From the NCBI GenBank assembly GCA_030041005.1, contig JASHOR010000029.1:1-43741 (forward strand): a stretch of DNA of 43,741 bases, in the 5' to 3' direction. The position numbers were made by a program, and so were the translations under genes. This document shows, in pieces, positions 14,494 to 23,297 of the stretch. This DNA comes from Xanthobacteraceae bacterium (lineage in GTDB: Bacteria; Pseudomonadota; Alphaproteobacteria; Rhizobiales; Xanthobacteraceae). Position 1 is the first letter of the stretch, and the number at the start of each line of letters is the position of its first letter. The notes beneath the pieces were generated by a model that saw only the letters and a program-made list of their open reading frames with translations, was not told the origin of the DNA and ran no database searches.

Positions 14494-16095
14494 ATGACTC
14501 AACCCAACTTTCTTCTCTTCATCACCGACCAGCACCGTTTCGACTATCTCTCCTGTTCCGGCCACCCGGTGCTGAGGACCCCGCACATCGACTCGATTGC
14601 GGCGCGGGGCACGCGATTTGAAAACTTTTACGTGGCGACGCCGGTCTGCATGCCGAACCGCTCGACTTTGATGACCGGGCGCATGCCCTCGGTGCACGGC
14701 GCGCGCGGCAACGGTTTGCCGCTGCCGCTTTCGTCCAACACCTTCGTCGATGTGCTGCGCGCCGGCGGCTACGCGACCGCGCTCGTCGGCAAGAGCCACC
14801 TGCAGAATTTCACCGGGTTTCCTCCGATACAGAAACGACCGCCCGCGCGGGAAGGTGATCGCCTGCTCGATGCGGAATTCGCCGAGGCAAGAAAGCCGGT
14901 CTCCGATGACGGTCCCTACGACCAGGAGTTTCCGGCGCGCTGGTCATCCGGCCAGGATTTCGCGATGCGGCTGCCGTTCTACGGCTTCGAGCATGTCGAC
15001 CTGTGCACCGGCCACAGCGATCAGGTCGGCGGCCATTATTATGTCTGGCTGAAATCGCGGCGGCCCGATGCCGACGCGCTGCGCGATCCTAAAAATCAGC
15101 TCGCGCACGATTACGTCTGTCCGCAGGCGATCCGCACCGCGATTCCAGAGGAGCTTTATCCGACCAGCTACATCGCCGAAAGGGCCTGCGCATGGCTGGA
15201 TGGCTATGCGCGCGCACAGCGAAGCGATCCGTTCTTTCTGATGGTGTCGTTTCCCGATCCGCACCATCCGTTCACGCCGCCGGGCCATTACTGGTCGATG
15301 TACCGGCCCGACGACATGACGCTGCCGCCAAGCTTCGAGCGCGGCAATCGGCCGCTGGCGCGATCGGTGGCGTGGGCTCTGGCGCAGCGCGAGAACGGCA
15401 AGGCCGACACCAAAAGCCAGACGCCCTTCGCGATCAACGAGCGCGAGGCGCGCGAAGCGATGGCGCTCTCCTGCGGCATGATCGCCATGATCGACGACGC
15501 CATCGGGCGCGTCCTTCATGTGCTCGCGGCGTCGAGGATGAACAGCGATACCATCGTCATCTTCACCACCGATCACGGCGATTATCTCGGCGATCACCGT
15601 CTGCTGCTCAAAGGCCCCGCGCACTATGAGGGCATCACGCATGTGCCATTCATCTGGGCGGAGCCGGGGGCGCGGCCGGCGCGGCGCAGCAATGTTCTCG
15701 GCGGCACGCTCGACATAGCGCCGACGATTCTCGATCGCGCCCGCATTCAACCGTACAACGGCATCCAGGGGATGAGCCTGTTGCCGGCGGTCAATGGCGG
15801 CACGCTCGCCGGTGGGCGGGACAGCATGGTGATCGAAGACGACCAGCAGCGCGCCACGCTTGGCTTCACGTCGCCGCCGCGGCTGCGCTCGCTCATCACC
15901 GCGCGCTATCGCATGACCATCGCCGATGGCGATCCCTACGGCGAGCTGTACGACCGCGCGCACGATCCGCACGAGATGGACAATCTGTTCGACGATCCGG
16001 CTTTTCGCGCGCTGCGCGGCGAACTGATGGAACGGCTCGCCTACCGCGAAATGGAATTGGCCGACCGCTCGCCGCTGCCGAGCGGAAGGGCGTGA
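14494..16095 (+). CDS. Sulfatase/phosphonate monoester hydrolase-like protein
   Basis: The 533-residue protein is an alkaline phosphatase superfamily sulfatase. Metal-binding D12-Q13 lies in LLFITDQHRFDYL. The formylglycine motif is CMPNR (Cys52 to Arg56), keeping the CxPxR core but with Asn instead of Ser/Ala. A second metal site is D360-H361 (FTTDHGDYLGDH). The long insert (residues 110-250) and HHPFTPPGHYW segment resemble phosphonate monoester hydrolases and choline-sulfatase relatives. There is no signal peptide, so it is cytoplasmic. Activation would need a formylglycine-generating enzyme, which is not in the window. Confidence 0.88.
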   Translation: MTQPNFLLFITDQHRFDYLSCSGHPVLRTPHIDSIAARGTRFENFYVATPVCMPNRSTLMTGRMPSVHGARGNGLPLPLSSNTFVDVLRAGGYATALVGKSHLQNFTGFPPIQKRPPAREGDRLLDAEFAEARKPVSDDGPYDQEFPARWSSGQDFAMRLPFYGFEHVDLCTGHSDQVGGHYYVWLKSRRPDADALRDPKNQLAHDYVCPQAIRTAIPEELYPTSYIAERACAWLDGYARAQRSDPFFLMVSFPDPHHPFTPPGHYWSMYRPDDMTLPPSFERGNRPLARSVAWALAQRENGKADTKSQTPFAINEREAREAMALSCGMIAMIDDAIGRVLHVLAASRMNSDTIVIFTTDHGDYLGDHRLLLKGPAHYEGITHVPFIWAEPGARPARRSNVLGGTLDIAPTILDRARIQPYNGIQGMSLLPAVNGGTLAGGRDSMVIEDDQQRATLGFTSPPRLRSLITARYRMTIADGDPYGELYDRAHDPHEMDNLFDDPAFRALRGELMERLAYREMELADRSPLPSGRA

Positions 16096-16121
16096 GGAAC
16101 GCGCGGCCTATTTCTTCACCT

Positions 16122-16136
16122 CCCTCCAGGGGAGGG
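16122..16136. terminator. Short hairpin between convergent genes
   Basis: CCCTCC-AGG-GGAGGG forms a 6-bp G+C stem, then TTAAATAG rather than a long T-run. It sits between the convergent sulfatase and reductase genes. It could end transcription from the left, but the stem is short. Confidence 0.3.
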
Positions 16137-16169
16137 TTAAATAGAAATCTCGCTTCGTGGGCTCGACTG

Positions 16170-17042
16170 TCACCGCTGCAACAGCGCGATCAGGCTCGAC
16201 GTGTCCCAGCGCTTGCCGCCCATTTTCTGAATTTCCGAGTAGAACTGATCGACCAGAGCCGACACCGGCAGATGCGCGCCGTTCCTGCGCGCCTCGTCGA
16301 GGCAGATGGCCAAATCCTTGCGCATCCAGTCGACCGCGAAGCCGTAATCGAATTTGCCGGCCACCATGGTCTTGTAGCGGTTCTCCATCTGCCATGACTG
16401 CGCGGCGCCCTTGGAAATGGTGGCAATGAGTTTCTCGATGTCGAGGCCGGCCTTTTGCGCAAAATGCAGTCCCTCGGCGAGGCCCTGCACGCAGCCGGCG
16501 ATGCAGATCTGGTTCACCATCTTGGCGAGCTGCCCGGAGCCGGAAGCCCCGAGCCGGTTGCAGGCGCGCGCATAGGCCGCGATCACCTTCTCGGCCTTGG
16601 CGAACGGCGCCTCGTCGCCGCCGCACATCACCGTGAGCACGCCGTTCTCGGCGCCGGCCTGGCCGCCGGAGACCGGGGCGTCGACGAAGTCGAAGCCGCG
16701 CTGCTTGGCTTCGGCGTAAAGCTCGCGCGCGATCGCCGCCGAGGCGGTGGTGTGATCGACCACGATCGAGCCTTTGCCGGCGCCGGCGAAGATGCCGTTC
16801 GCGCCCAGCATGACCTCGCGCAGATCGTTATCGTTGCCGACGCAGGCAAACACGAAGTCCGCACCTTCCGCCGCCGCCTTCGGCGTCGGCGCGGTCTTGC
16901 CGCCACCGTATTGCGCCACCCATTTGTCCGCCTTGGCGCCGGTGCGGTTGTAAACCGTGACGGCGTGGCCGCCTTTGTTCTTGAGGTGCCCGGCCATCGG
17001 GTAACCCATCACGCCGAGCCCCACGAATGCGACCTTCGCCAT
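16170..17042 (-). CDS. 3-hydroxyisobutyrate dehydrogenase / tartronate semialdehyde reductase family oxidoreductase
   Basis: The 290-residue protein is a beta-hydroxyacid dehydrogenase. The NAD(P) motif GLGVMG is at residues 8-13 with NRT at 32-34, which suggests NADP. The substrate-binding DAPVSGG is at 121-127 and the catalytic Lys174 lies in GSGQLAKMVNQ. Such enzymes interconvert 3-hydroxyacids and semialdehydes, for example tartronate semialdehyde to glycerate. ATG 17042 (MAKVAFVGLG) is the family start. No glyoxylate or valine pathway genes adjoin it, so the substrate is open. Confidence 0.9.
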   Translation of the reverse strand: MAKVAFVGLGVMGYPMAGHLKNKGGHAVTVYNRTGAKADKWVAQYGGGKTAPTPKAAAEGADFVFACVGNDNDLREVMLGANGIFAGAGKGSIVVDHTTASAAIARELYAEAKQRGFDFVDAPVSGGQAGAENGVLTVMCGGDEAPFAKAEKVIAAYARACNRLGASGSGQLAKMVNQICIAGCVQGLAEGLHFAQKAGLDIEKLIATISKGAAQSWQMENRYKTMVAGKFDYGFAVDWMRKDLAICLDEARRNGAHLPVSALVDQFYSEIQKMGGKRWDTSSLIALLQR

Positions 17043-17099
17043 CGTCTCCTCCATTGATCGATGACGGTCATGGCCCGGCCGGCGGCGGCCCGTCAACCG

Positions 17100-17654
17100 C
17101 TATCCTGGCAACCGCGTGCGCCTGACGCTGCGCGCCGTCCAGCCGGACGGCACCTCGATCGCCATGTCGCCCGGGACCGTGACGGCGAATTCGGCCGGGC
17201 GCCCAAGGACCATCTGCCGGCGCCAGATATTGGCTTGCGGGCATTTGGCGCGAACGGGATCGAGTGCGGCTCGCCAATCGATGCCGCGCGGCCGCGTCAG
17301 CCAGTACGCGGTGGATTGCTGCGGCGGCGGCGTTTCGCCCCCGGCGTGGGCGTAGATGCCGCCATGGCCGTTTTCCATGAGGGCGGCGACGCTGTCGTGG
17401 GACGGCTGCCGCGCGCCGGTCACCGCATAGCTGTTGAGCGGATCCATCGCCCACGACCCTTCGAGCAGGCACCAATCCTCGTATCCCGGCTTGCCGTCCA
17501 GCCACGGCACCGCTTCGATCCGGAACGAGACGGCGGCGATGAAACCCGGCGGCTTTTCCCGGCGAAGCTGAGCCTGGAAATCGAGGATCGCTTCTTCGTA
17601 CCGCGTGCGGTCGACATCCGCATAGGGCCGGTGCCAAAAGATGTAGGCCAGCAT
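17100..17654 (-). CDS. Conserved hypothetical protein
   Basis: The 184-residue protein starts MLAYIFWHRPYADVDRTRYE. It is a mixed alpha/beta soluble protein with no recognised motif, although the N-terminal AYIFWHRP and central EDWCLLEGSWAMDPLN stretches look conserved in type. An in-frame ATG at 17669 is an alternative start. It lies 57 bp upstream of the reductase on the same strand and may be co-transcribed; it is divergent from mrp. No function is proposed. Confidence 0.7.
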   Translation of the reverse strand: MLAYIFWHRPYADVDRTRYEEAILDFQAQLRREKPPGFIAAVSFRIEAVPWLDGKPGYEDWCLLEGSWAMDPLNSYAVTGARQPSHDSVAALMENGHGGIYAHAGGETPPPQQSTAYWLTRPRGIDWRAALDPVRAKCPQANIWRRQMVLGRPAEFAVTVPGDMAIEVPSGWTARSVRRTRLPG

Positions 17655-17773
17655 GGCGGAAGCCTGCATCAACGCGAAGAGATGTCAATCGCCTCGGCGT
17701 TGACCATGGCGGCGAGGGGGTTATGTAAGCCGTCATCGGGCCGCGGCCTTTGCACTGCGTTCGGAGAGTGGAC

Positions 17774-18904
17774 ATGGCGCTGAAAGACGACGTGCTTGCC
17801 GCGCTTGGCAAGGTTTCGAGCCCCGACGGCAAGCCATTGCCGCAATCGGCAACGCTGTCGGACGTCATCGCCAACGACGGCAAGGTGTTCTTCTCGATCA
17901 CGGTCGATGCCGCCGCGGTACAGGCGTGGGAGCCGGTGCGCGCGCGCGCGGAAGCCGTCGTCCGGTCGGTTCCCGGCGTGACCTCGGCGCTGGTCGTGTT
18001 GACCGGCGAGCGAGCGCCGGGCTCGGCAGGTCCGCCGCCGCGTCGGCCACAGCCGGCGGCAGGCCCGCGTCCGCAAGCGCACGGGTCTGGCGGGCCGGCG
18101 CGGGCGGGCATTCCGGGGGTCGAAGCCATTATCGCAGTCGCCTCGGGCAAGGGCGGCGTCGGCAAATCGACGACCGCGGTGAACCTCGCCTTGGGCCTGC
18201 GCGACCTCGGTCTGAAAGTCGGCATCCTCGATGCGGATATCTACGGTCCGTCGATGCCCAGACTGCTCGCCATCCGCGAGAAGCCGGAGACGATCGGCGG
18301 CACGCGGCTCAAGCCGATCATGCGTCATGGCATGCCGGTGATGTCCATCGGCTTCCTCGTCGAGGAAGAGACGCCGATGATCTGGCGTGGGCCGATGGTC
18401 ATGTCGGCGCTCACGCAGATGCTGCGCGAAGTGGAATGGGGTGCGCTCGATATCATGGTGGTCGACATGCCGCCGGGCACCGGCGATGCGCAGCTCACCA
18501 TGGCGCAGCAGGTGCCGCTCAAGGGCGCGGTCATCGTGTCGACGCCGCAGGATCTGGCGCTGGTCGATGCGCGGCGCGGCCTCGCCATGTTCCGCCGGGT
18601 GAACGTGCCGGTGCTCGGCATCGTTGAGAACATGAGCTATTTCCTCTGCCCGCATTGCGGCGAGCGGTCGGACATTTTCGGCCACGGCGGCGCGCGCGCC
18701 GAGGCCGAACGGCTCAACGTGCCGTTCCTCGGCGAAGTGCCGCTCGACATGGAGATCCGCGAAAAATCCGACACCGGCCAGCCGGTCGTCGCCACCGTGC
18801 CCAACGGGCCGCACGCCAAGGCCTTTCGCGAGATTGCCGCGCGCGTGCGCGACGGCCTTGCCGGCGCGAGCCGCCCGGCGCCGAAAATCGTCATCGAGGG
18901 ATAG
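17774..18904 (+). CDS. mrp: Mrp/ApbC iron-sulfur cluster carrier ATPase
   Basis: The 376-residue protein has an N-terminal DUF59/MIP18-like domain (residues 1-80), a Pro-rich linker (80-112), then a Mrp/NBP35 P-loop ATPase. The deviant Walker A SGKGGVGKST is at 124-133, followed by DADIYGPSMPRLL and VVDMPPGTGDAQLT. Cys292 and Cys295 (FLCPHCGE) are the CxxC pair that bridges a Fe-S cluster between two subunits. It is a cytoplasmic scaffold or carrier for Fe-S assembly. ATG 17774 is chosen over an earlier in-frame GTG. It is the last clear gene before the regulon to the right. Confidence 0.95.
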   Translation: MALKDDVLAALGKVSSPDGKPLPQSATLSDVIANDGKVFFSITVDAAAVQAWEPVRARAEAVVRSVPGVTSALVVLTGERAPGSAGPPPRRPQPAAGPRPQAHGSGGPARAGIPGVEAIIAVASGKGGVGKSTTAVNLALGLRDLGLKVGILDADIYGPSMPRLLAIREKPETIGGTRLKPIMRHGMPVMSIGFLVEEETPMIWRGPMVMSALTQMLREVEWGALDIMVVDMPPGTGDAQLTMAQQVPLKGAVIVSTPQDLALVDARRGLAMFRRVNVPVLGIVENMSYFLCPHCGERSDIFGHGGARAEAERLNVPFLGEVPLDMEIREKSDTGQPVVATVPNGPHAKAFREIAARVRDGLAGASRPAPKIVIEG

Positions 18905-19302
18905 GCGTCAGGCAACGGCGACGGTAACGACAGGCATCAGGCCACGGGCCGCCCGCCAAAGCGAAAGATCAGCCCGATCACCTGCGCAAGCCGACGCGCA
19001 GCAATCGCTGCACGAGTGGGTGGCATGGCGAGCGAAAACCATGCGTTGAGGGCTGACGATTTTATGGACTCGCGGCTGCAGCCCGTTCGTCGCCGGACGC
19101 GGCAAGTTCTCTTGCGAATGACCGCCAGATGTGTTCGTGGCTGCCTCCATGCGTCAGAGGCGGCCGAAAGGTCGCTACCAGTGGACAACCCCGAAAGCGC
19201 GGCGTGCGTTCCGTGCGTGGCGATGTCGCAGGGCGCGAAGCTTCGCCTTTGCGAGAAGGGGCAGCGGCTTCGCCCATTCGCTGCGGCCTCCCTCAATCAG
19301 GT
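18905..19302. other. Intergenic region after mrp
   Basis: No supported gene is seen in these 398 bases. Open frames on both strands are compositional and lack ribosome sites or protein-like sequence. Arg-rich frames around 19080-19260 resemble decayed sequence but match no family I recognise. Confidence 0.4.
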
Positions 19303-19392
19303 CTATCCAGCCACACCATAAAGATGGCTGAACAGGCAAACCAGGTTGACGATGCAAGCGGCCGCGAGGGCGACGACCAGCATCCTGTTCAT
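19303..19392 (-). CDS. Candidate 29-residue membrane miniprotein
   Basis: A short minus-strand frame runs from ATG at 19392 to TAG at 19303 and encodes a single hydrophobic helix (MNRMLVVALAAACIVNLVCL, then a short polar end with SHLYG). GGAG lies 6 bp before the start codon. It is too short to judge by statistics. The clean signal-anchor character and ribosome site make it plausible as a small membrane protein, but it could be chance. Confidence 0.35.
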   Translation of the reverse strand: MNRMLVVALAAACIVNLVCLFSHLYGVAG

Positions 19393-19637
19393 CGCGGGCT
19401 CCAGGACTCGGCAAGAGGATCACAAAGAGAATCGCCCGCAAAGCATGAGCGAGACCGCGTTCAGAGTCTCAAAGTTTGTTTTTTCCGGGATTCATCTCTC
19501 GTTTACGAACGGCGATGCGATTCTCGGGGCGCGTTTCCCGGCTCTCGCCATTGCGAGAAGCCCAGCGGACCCCGCTCGCAACATACGTTTGCCGACCTCC
19601 GCGCAAATCGAAAAGCTTCGGCTCAGAGGCCCCGGTC
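19393..19637. other. Intergenic leader region before operator A
   Basis: No gene is supported here. Together with the promoter/operator that follows, this is the gap ahead of the first binding-protein gene of the regulon. A Phe/Ser-coding stretch near 19470-19510 (TTTGTTTTTTCCGG) is locally T-rich. Nothing else is identified. Confidence 0.4.
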
Positions 19638-19677
19638 TTGACAAGACCCGAATAGCCTGATCACGATTTGTGATCAC
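19638..19677 (+). promoter_or_regulatory. Regulon promoter and operator A
   Basis: The -35 TTGACA is at 19638-19643 and a -10-like CACGAT at 19662-19667 (18-bp spacer). The operator TGATCACGATTTGTGATCA spans 19658-19676, covering the -10 and the probable start site. It is the first of six matching sites in the next 20 kb and points to the binding-protein gene at 19739. The geometry implies repression; the GntR protein at 24412-25146 is the likely ligand. Confidence 0.8.
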
Positions 19678-19738
19678 GTCGTTGCGGGAGGACCGCGACC
19701 GGCGCCGTAGGGCAGTGCCGCGGAGAAGGAACAGCACA

Positions 19739-20722
19739 ATGACCGGAAAATGGGTCTCTCATTTCATCGGATGCGCGATCGCAATGTTGCTTGCGCTCTC
19801 CAGCAGCCATGCACAGGAAAACGTCAATGTTAGGTTCTCCTGGAAGCTGAAAGGCGAGTACGCACCGTTCTATCTGGCGCAACAGAAGGGATACTTTGCC
19901 AAGCAGGGACTCAAGGTGCGCCTGGGCGAAGGCGCCGGATCAGAAGCGGCGCTCGGCTCTCTTATTCAGGGACAGGAAGACGTGGTGATTATCCCGGGCA
20001 TCTACGCTCTGTCCGCAGCCAGCAAGGGAATGCCGATCAAAATCATCGCCCTCTATCAGCCCAAGGCGCCGACCGGAATCGTGAGCCATCTCGACAAGCC
20101 GATCATCAAGCCGAAGGACCTCGAGGGTAAGACGCTGGCTTCGACCGTCGGCGACACCACGATGGACTATCTCAAGGTGTTCTGCAGTGAGAACCACGTC
20201 GACTGCGACAAGATCAAGATCGTGATGATGAACGTGCAGGCGCGCCTTCCGCAGTTCATGAACCGGCAGGTGGATGGCATGAGCACCTACTGGAACATTG
20301 ACCTGCCACAGCTCGAGTATAGCACGCATCAAAAATTCGCGCTCCTCGATATGGTCAAATACGGTCAGGTCGTGCCGGGACTTTCGGCCGTGACCAGCGA
20401 CGCCGACATCGCGCGCGAGCCCGATAAGCTCAAGCGCTTTTTGCTCGCCCTCAATCAGGGCTTCGATGCAACCAAGGATGAAGTCCAACCCGCCGCTCAG
20501 GCGCTTCGCGCCGCCTGGCAGGCGGCACCGCCGGAGGAACTGGTCGAAACGCAAGTACGACTTTCGAACGAGACTTTCACAATGCCCGCGGGAAAGGCAC
20601 GCGGCTGGGTGGACGAGAAGGTGTTACAGGCGGCCCTGGGACTGCTGTTGAAATCCGGACAGATCAAGGAAGCCAAGCCGATCAACGTCTACTACAGCAA
20701 TAAGCTGCTCCCCGACCACTGA
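19739..20722 (+). CDS. ABC transporter substrate-binding protein, NMT1/ThiY-like (1)
   Basis: The 327-residue protein has a signal peptide (MTGKWVSHFIGCAIAMLLAL to SSSHA, cleavage near residue 25). The NMT1/THI5-like fold follows, beginning VRFSWKLKGEYAPFYLAQQK. It is a periplasmic receptor; relatives bind pyrimidines, sulfonates, riboflavin or similar molecules. GGAGAAGGA precedes the ATG. It has its own operator and no adjacent permease, so it may use the ABC core at 27.1-28.8 kb. The second receptor at 25712 shares the xRFxWKLKGEYAP opening, so they are diverged duplicates. Confidence 0.88.
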   Translation: MTGKWVSHFIGCAIAMLLALSSSHAQENVNVRFSWKLKGEYAPFYLAQQKGYFAKQGLKVRLGEGAGSEAALGSLIQGQEDVVIIPGIYALSAASKGMPIKIIALYQPKAPTGIVSHLDKPIIKPKDLEGKTLASTVGDTTMDYLKVFCSENHVDCDKIKIVMMNVQARLPQFMNRQVDGMSTYWNIDLPQLEYSTHQKFALLDMVKYGQVVPGLSAVTSDADIAREPDKLKRFLLALNQGFDATKDEVQPAAQALRAAWQAAPPEELVETQVRLSNETFTMPAGKARGWVDEKVLQAALGLLLKSGQIKEAKPINVYYSNKLLPDH

Positions 20723-20788
20723 GCGCAGCGTCTGCTTGCGGCGCCGTTCGGACAAAGACCTTCATAGCCAGGGCGATTTCCGTCGCGC

Positions 20789-20825
20789 TTGACAGGCCGG
20801 ATGTAAGATCACAAGATGTGATCAC
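20789..20825 (+). promoter_or_regulatory. Regulon promoter and operator B
   Basis: TTGACA at 20789-20794 and CAAGAT at 20812-20817 (17-bp spacer) form the promoter. The operator AGATCACAAGATGTGATCA spans 20806-20824. It reads towards the enolase-superfamily gene at 20920 and its downstream creatinase-like partner. Confidence 0.8.
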
Positions 20826-20919
20826 AATCCGCGCGCGCTCGTCCTAAAACGTCGGTCAATCCCGATGCATTGCAGGTGAGCCGTTCGCCGGCGAACCGCT
20901 TCGTCGGCTCCTTCCTTGG

Positions 20920-22095
20920 GTGCTGCTTTTGACCACTTCCAGGATCATTTCGGTCGAGGTCGTTACGGTTCGGCTGCCGCCGCGGCGGGAGCACAAGTGG
21001 ACCGGGCTTACCGAACCCATTGGCCGCTACGTGCTCGTCAGGATGGTGGACGACGCCGGCCGAGTGGGCTGGGGCGAAGCGCCGGCGCTCAAGGATTGGG
21101 GAGGGGAGTTCGGCCGATATTTCGGGGAATCGCCGGCCACTGTTCGCGTTGTGATCGATCGTTATCTCGCACCGGCGGTGACCGGTGCCGATCCGGGAAA
21201 TATCGTCGATCTGCACATGCGCATGGATGCGGTCATTAAGGGCTATCCTTACGCCAAGTGCGCCGTCGAACTTGCCGCCTACGATCTCGCTGCGCGGCGG
21301 GCTGGCCTGCCGGTCCATGCGCTGTTGGGCGGCCATGCCCGCACCCGCATTCCGGTGACCCACTCGATTGGCCTCATTGGCTTCGCCGAGGCGGAAGCGG
21401 AGACCGCGAAGGTCGCCGCAGAGGGCATCAAGACCATCAAGATCAAGGTTGGTGTCGATCCGAAGCGGGATGTCGAGATGGTGCGATTAATCCGCAACGC
21501 GGTCGGGCCGGATGTCGAGCTGTGCGTCGACGCGAATGAGGGCTACAAGACGCCGGGTGAGGCGATCCGCTGCATTCGGCAAATGGAGCAGTACGGACTC
21601 AAATATGCCGAGCAGCCGGTGATGGGGATCGCGCGCATGGCCGAGGTCGCGCACGCCATCGACACGCCGGTAATGGCTGACGAATCCGCGTGGAACGCCC
21701 ATGACGTAACCGAGATCGTCGAACGGCGTGCCGCGGAAATCGTATCAATCTATACGACCAAGCCGGGCGGACTCTACCGGGCCATGGAGGTTGCGGCGGT
21801 GTGCCGGGCCGCCGGCATCGTCTGCAATGTGAATGGCTCGGTTGAAACAGGCATCGGTAATCTGGCGAACGTGCAATTGGCGGCGGCCGCGCAAGCAGTG
21901 ACCTTGTCGTGCGTGGTCCCGGTGTCGACGCCGGCCGAGGAACAGCGCGGTCAGGTTGCGGGAATCTACTACACCGATGACCTGCTCACGCACGGCATGA
22001 AGCTGACGGATGGCACAATCGAGTTGCCGCGCGGGCCCGGCATGGGCATCGACGTCGACCTCGGCAAACTCGCGAAATACACAGTGAAGGATTGA
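20920..22095 (+). CDS. Mandelate racemase/muconate lactonizing enzyme family protein
   Basis: The 391-residue protein belongs to the MLE/dipeptide-epimerase subgroup of the enolase superfamily. Catalytic KxK is Lys174-Ile-Lys176 (TIKIKVG). Metal ligands are Asp204 (VDANEGY), Glu231 (EQP) and the acidic pair D254-E255 (ADES). A third Lys281 (TTKPGG) sits on the sixth strand. These enzymes abstract the alpha-proton of a carboxylate for epimerisation, cycloisomerisation or racemisation. The GTG start has no obvious ribosome site; TTG at 20929 is an alternative. Its partner starts 10 bp after its stop. Confidence 0.9.
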   Translation: MLLLTTSRIISVEVVTVRLPPRREHKWTGLTEPIGRYVLVRMVDDAGRVGWGEAPALKDWGGEFGRYFGESPATVRVVIDRYLAPAVTGADPGNIVDLHMRMDAVIKGYPYAKCAVELAAYDLAARRAGLPVHALLGGHARTRIPVTHSIGLIGFAEAEAETAKVAAEGIKTIKIKVGVDPKRDVEMVRLIRNAVGPDVELCVDANEGYKTPGEAIRCIRQMEQYGLKYAEQPVMGIARMAEVAHAIDTPVMADESAWNAHDVTEIVERRAAEIVSIYTTKPGGLYRAMEVAAVCRAAGIVCNVNGSVETGIGNLANVQLAAAAQAVTLSCVVPVSTPAEEQRGQVAGIYYTDDLLTHGMKLTDGTIELPRGPGMGIDVDLGKLAKYTVKD

Positions 22096-22105
22096 GCGGA
22101 TTTGC

Positions 22106-23239
22106 ATGCGTAAGGACATCATCGAGCGACAGGTCGCGGCGATGAAGGCGGGCGGCTTCGACGCGCTGATCTCCTGCTCTCCCGAGAACTTTGCCTACGT
22201 GGCGGGGTTTGTCGTTCCCTCGCAGCCGCTGATCCGCCATCGTCACGCCATGGTCGCCCTGACCGCGGACGGACGTTGCGGGCTCCTCGGCGTTGACATG
22301 GAAGCGACGACGATTCGCAAGCACGAGCCGGAGGTGCCGAGCTACATCTGGGCCGAGTTCACCGAGGACAGCATGCATGTGCTTGCGCGCATGCTGAAGG
22401 AAATGGGTCTCGCACGGTCGCGGATCGGTATCGAGATGGATTATCTGCCTGCAGGTGACATGGCGCGCCTGCGACAGAACCTGCCTGATGCAGCTTTCGT
22501 GCCCTGCGAATTGCTGCTCGCGCGGCTGCGCCAGATCAAGACCGCGGATGAGGTGGAGCTTCTGCGCCGGTTATCGCGCATTGCCGACCAGTCCATCACA
22601 GATGCGCTGAGGACGGTGCAAAAGGGCAGCTCCGAAATGGACATTGCAGCGGCAATGACCCGCAATGTCTATGCGCTGGGCGCCGAGCAGTTCAAGCTGA
22701 TGATCGTTGCCACTGGTGAGCGCAGTCAATTGCCGAATGTAGGCCCCTCCGAACGCACGCTGCAGGCAGGGGACGTCTGTCGAGTGGAGATCTTTCCATT
22801 GATCGGCGGTTACCACGCCGGAGTGTGCCGCACCGCGGTGGTGCAGCGGCCGCCGGCTCAGGCCGAGGCCATCTGGCAACACCTCGTCGAATGCAAATAC
22901 CTCATGATGGACATGATCAAGCCCGGCGCAAGCTGCCGGGCGATCTATGATGCTTTCATCAAGAAGCTCTCGGCCATGAATTTGCCGCCGATATCATTCG
23001 TCGGGCATGGCATCGGGCTGCACCTGCATGAGGACCCGTATCTCGGCCTGACCCCCAATCTGGGTCGGCAAGGCGATGCCGAACTCGAAGCCGGGATGGT
23101 GCTCGGAGTGGAGCCGCTCTGCTATCAGACCGGGTACGGTTTCGGCATGCAGAACAAGGACATGATGCTCGTGACCGCCAGCGGCTGCGAGTTGCTGTCG
23201 GACTATGCCGACACCGATCGGCTTCTGATTGTGAAATAG
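22106..23239 (+). CDS. Creatinase-like M24 family protein with incomplete metal site
   Basis: The 377-residue protein has the two-domain creatinase/prolidase layout: an N-terminal creatinase domain (about 1-130) and a pita-bread M24 domain. Of the five metal ligands of M24 peptidases, only His301 (VGHGIGLHLHEDP) and Glu336 (GVEPL) are intact. The first Asp is Glu228 (CRVEIF), the second is Gly239 (GGYHAGVCRT), and the last Glu is Lys351 (MQNKDMML). This pattern suggests a metal-independent enzyme like creatinase, which hydrolyses an amidine/urea C-N bond, rather than a peptidase. It is co-transcribed with the enolase-superfamily gene. Confidence 0.85.
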   Translation: MRKDIIERQVAAMKAGGFDALISCSPENFAYVAGFVVPSQPLIRHRHAMVALTADGRCGLLGVDMEATTIRKHEPEVPSYIWAEFTEDSMHVLARMLKEMGLARSRIGIEMDYLPAGDMARLRQNLPDAAFVPCELLLARLRQIKTADEVELLRRLSRIADQSITDALRTVQKGSSEMDIAAAMTRNVYALGAEQFKLMIVATGERSQLPNVGPSERTLQAGDVCRVEIFPLIGGYHAGVCRTAVVQRPPAQAEAIWQHLVECKYLMMDMIKPGASCRAIYDAFIKKLSAMNLPPISFVGHGIGLHLHEDPYLGLTPNLGRQGDAELEAGMVLGVEPLCYQTGYGFGMQNKDMMLVTASGCELLSDYADTDRLLIVK

Positions 23240-23297
23240 CCCGCCGATGTAGCGGCGGCGCGCCGGACCGCCGATCTCGTCTTTGCAACGAGCCTCT

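Noticed and set aside
14944-15972. Long open frame antisense to the sulfatase gene (342 codons)
   Set aside because: It lies wholly opposite a strongly supported enzyme gene, is Arg/His-rich and matches no family; such frames are usual in GC-rich DNA.
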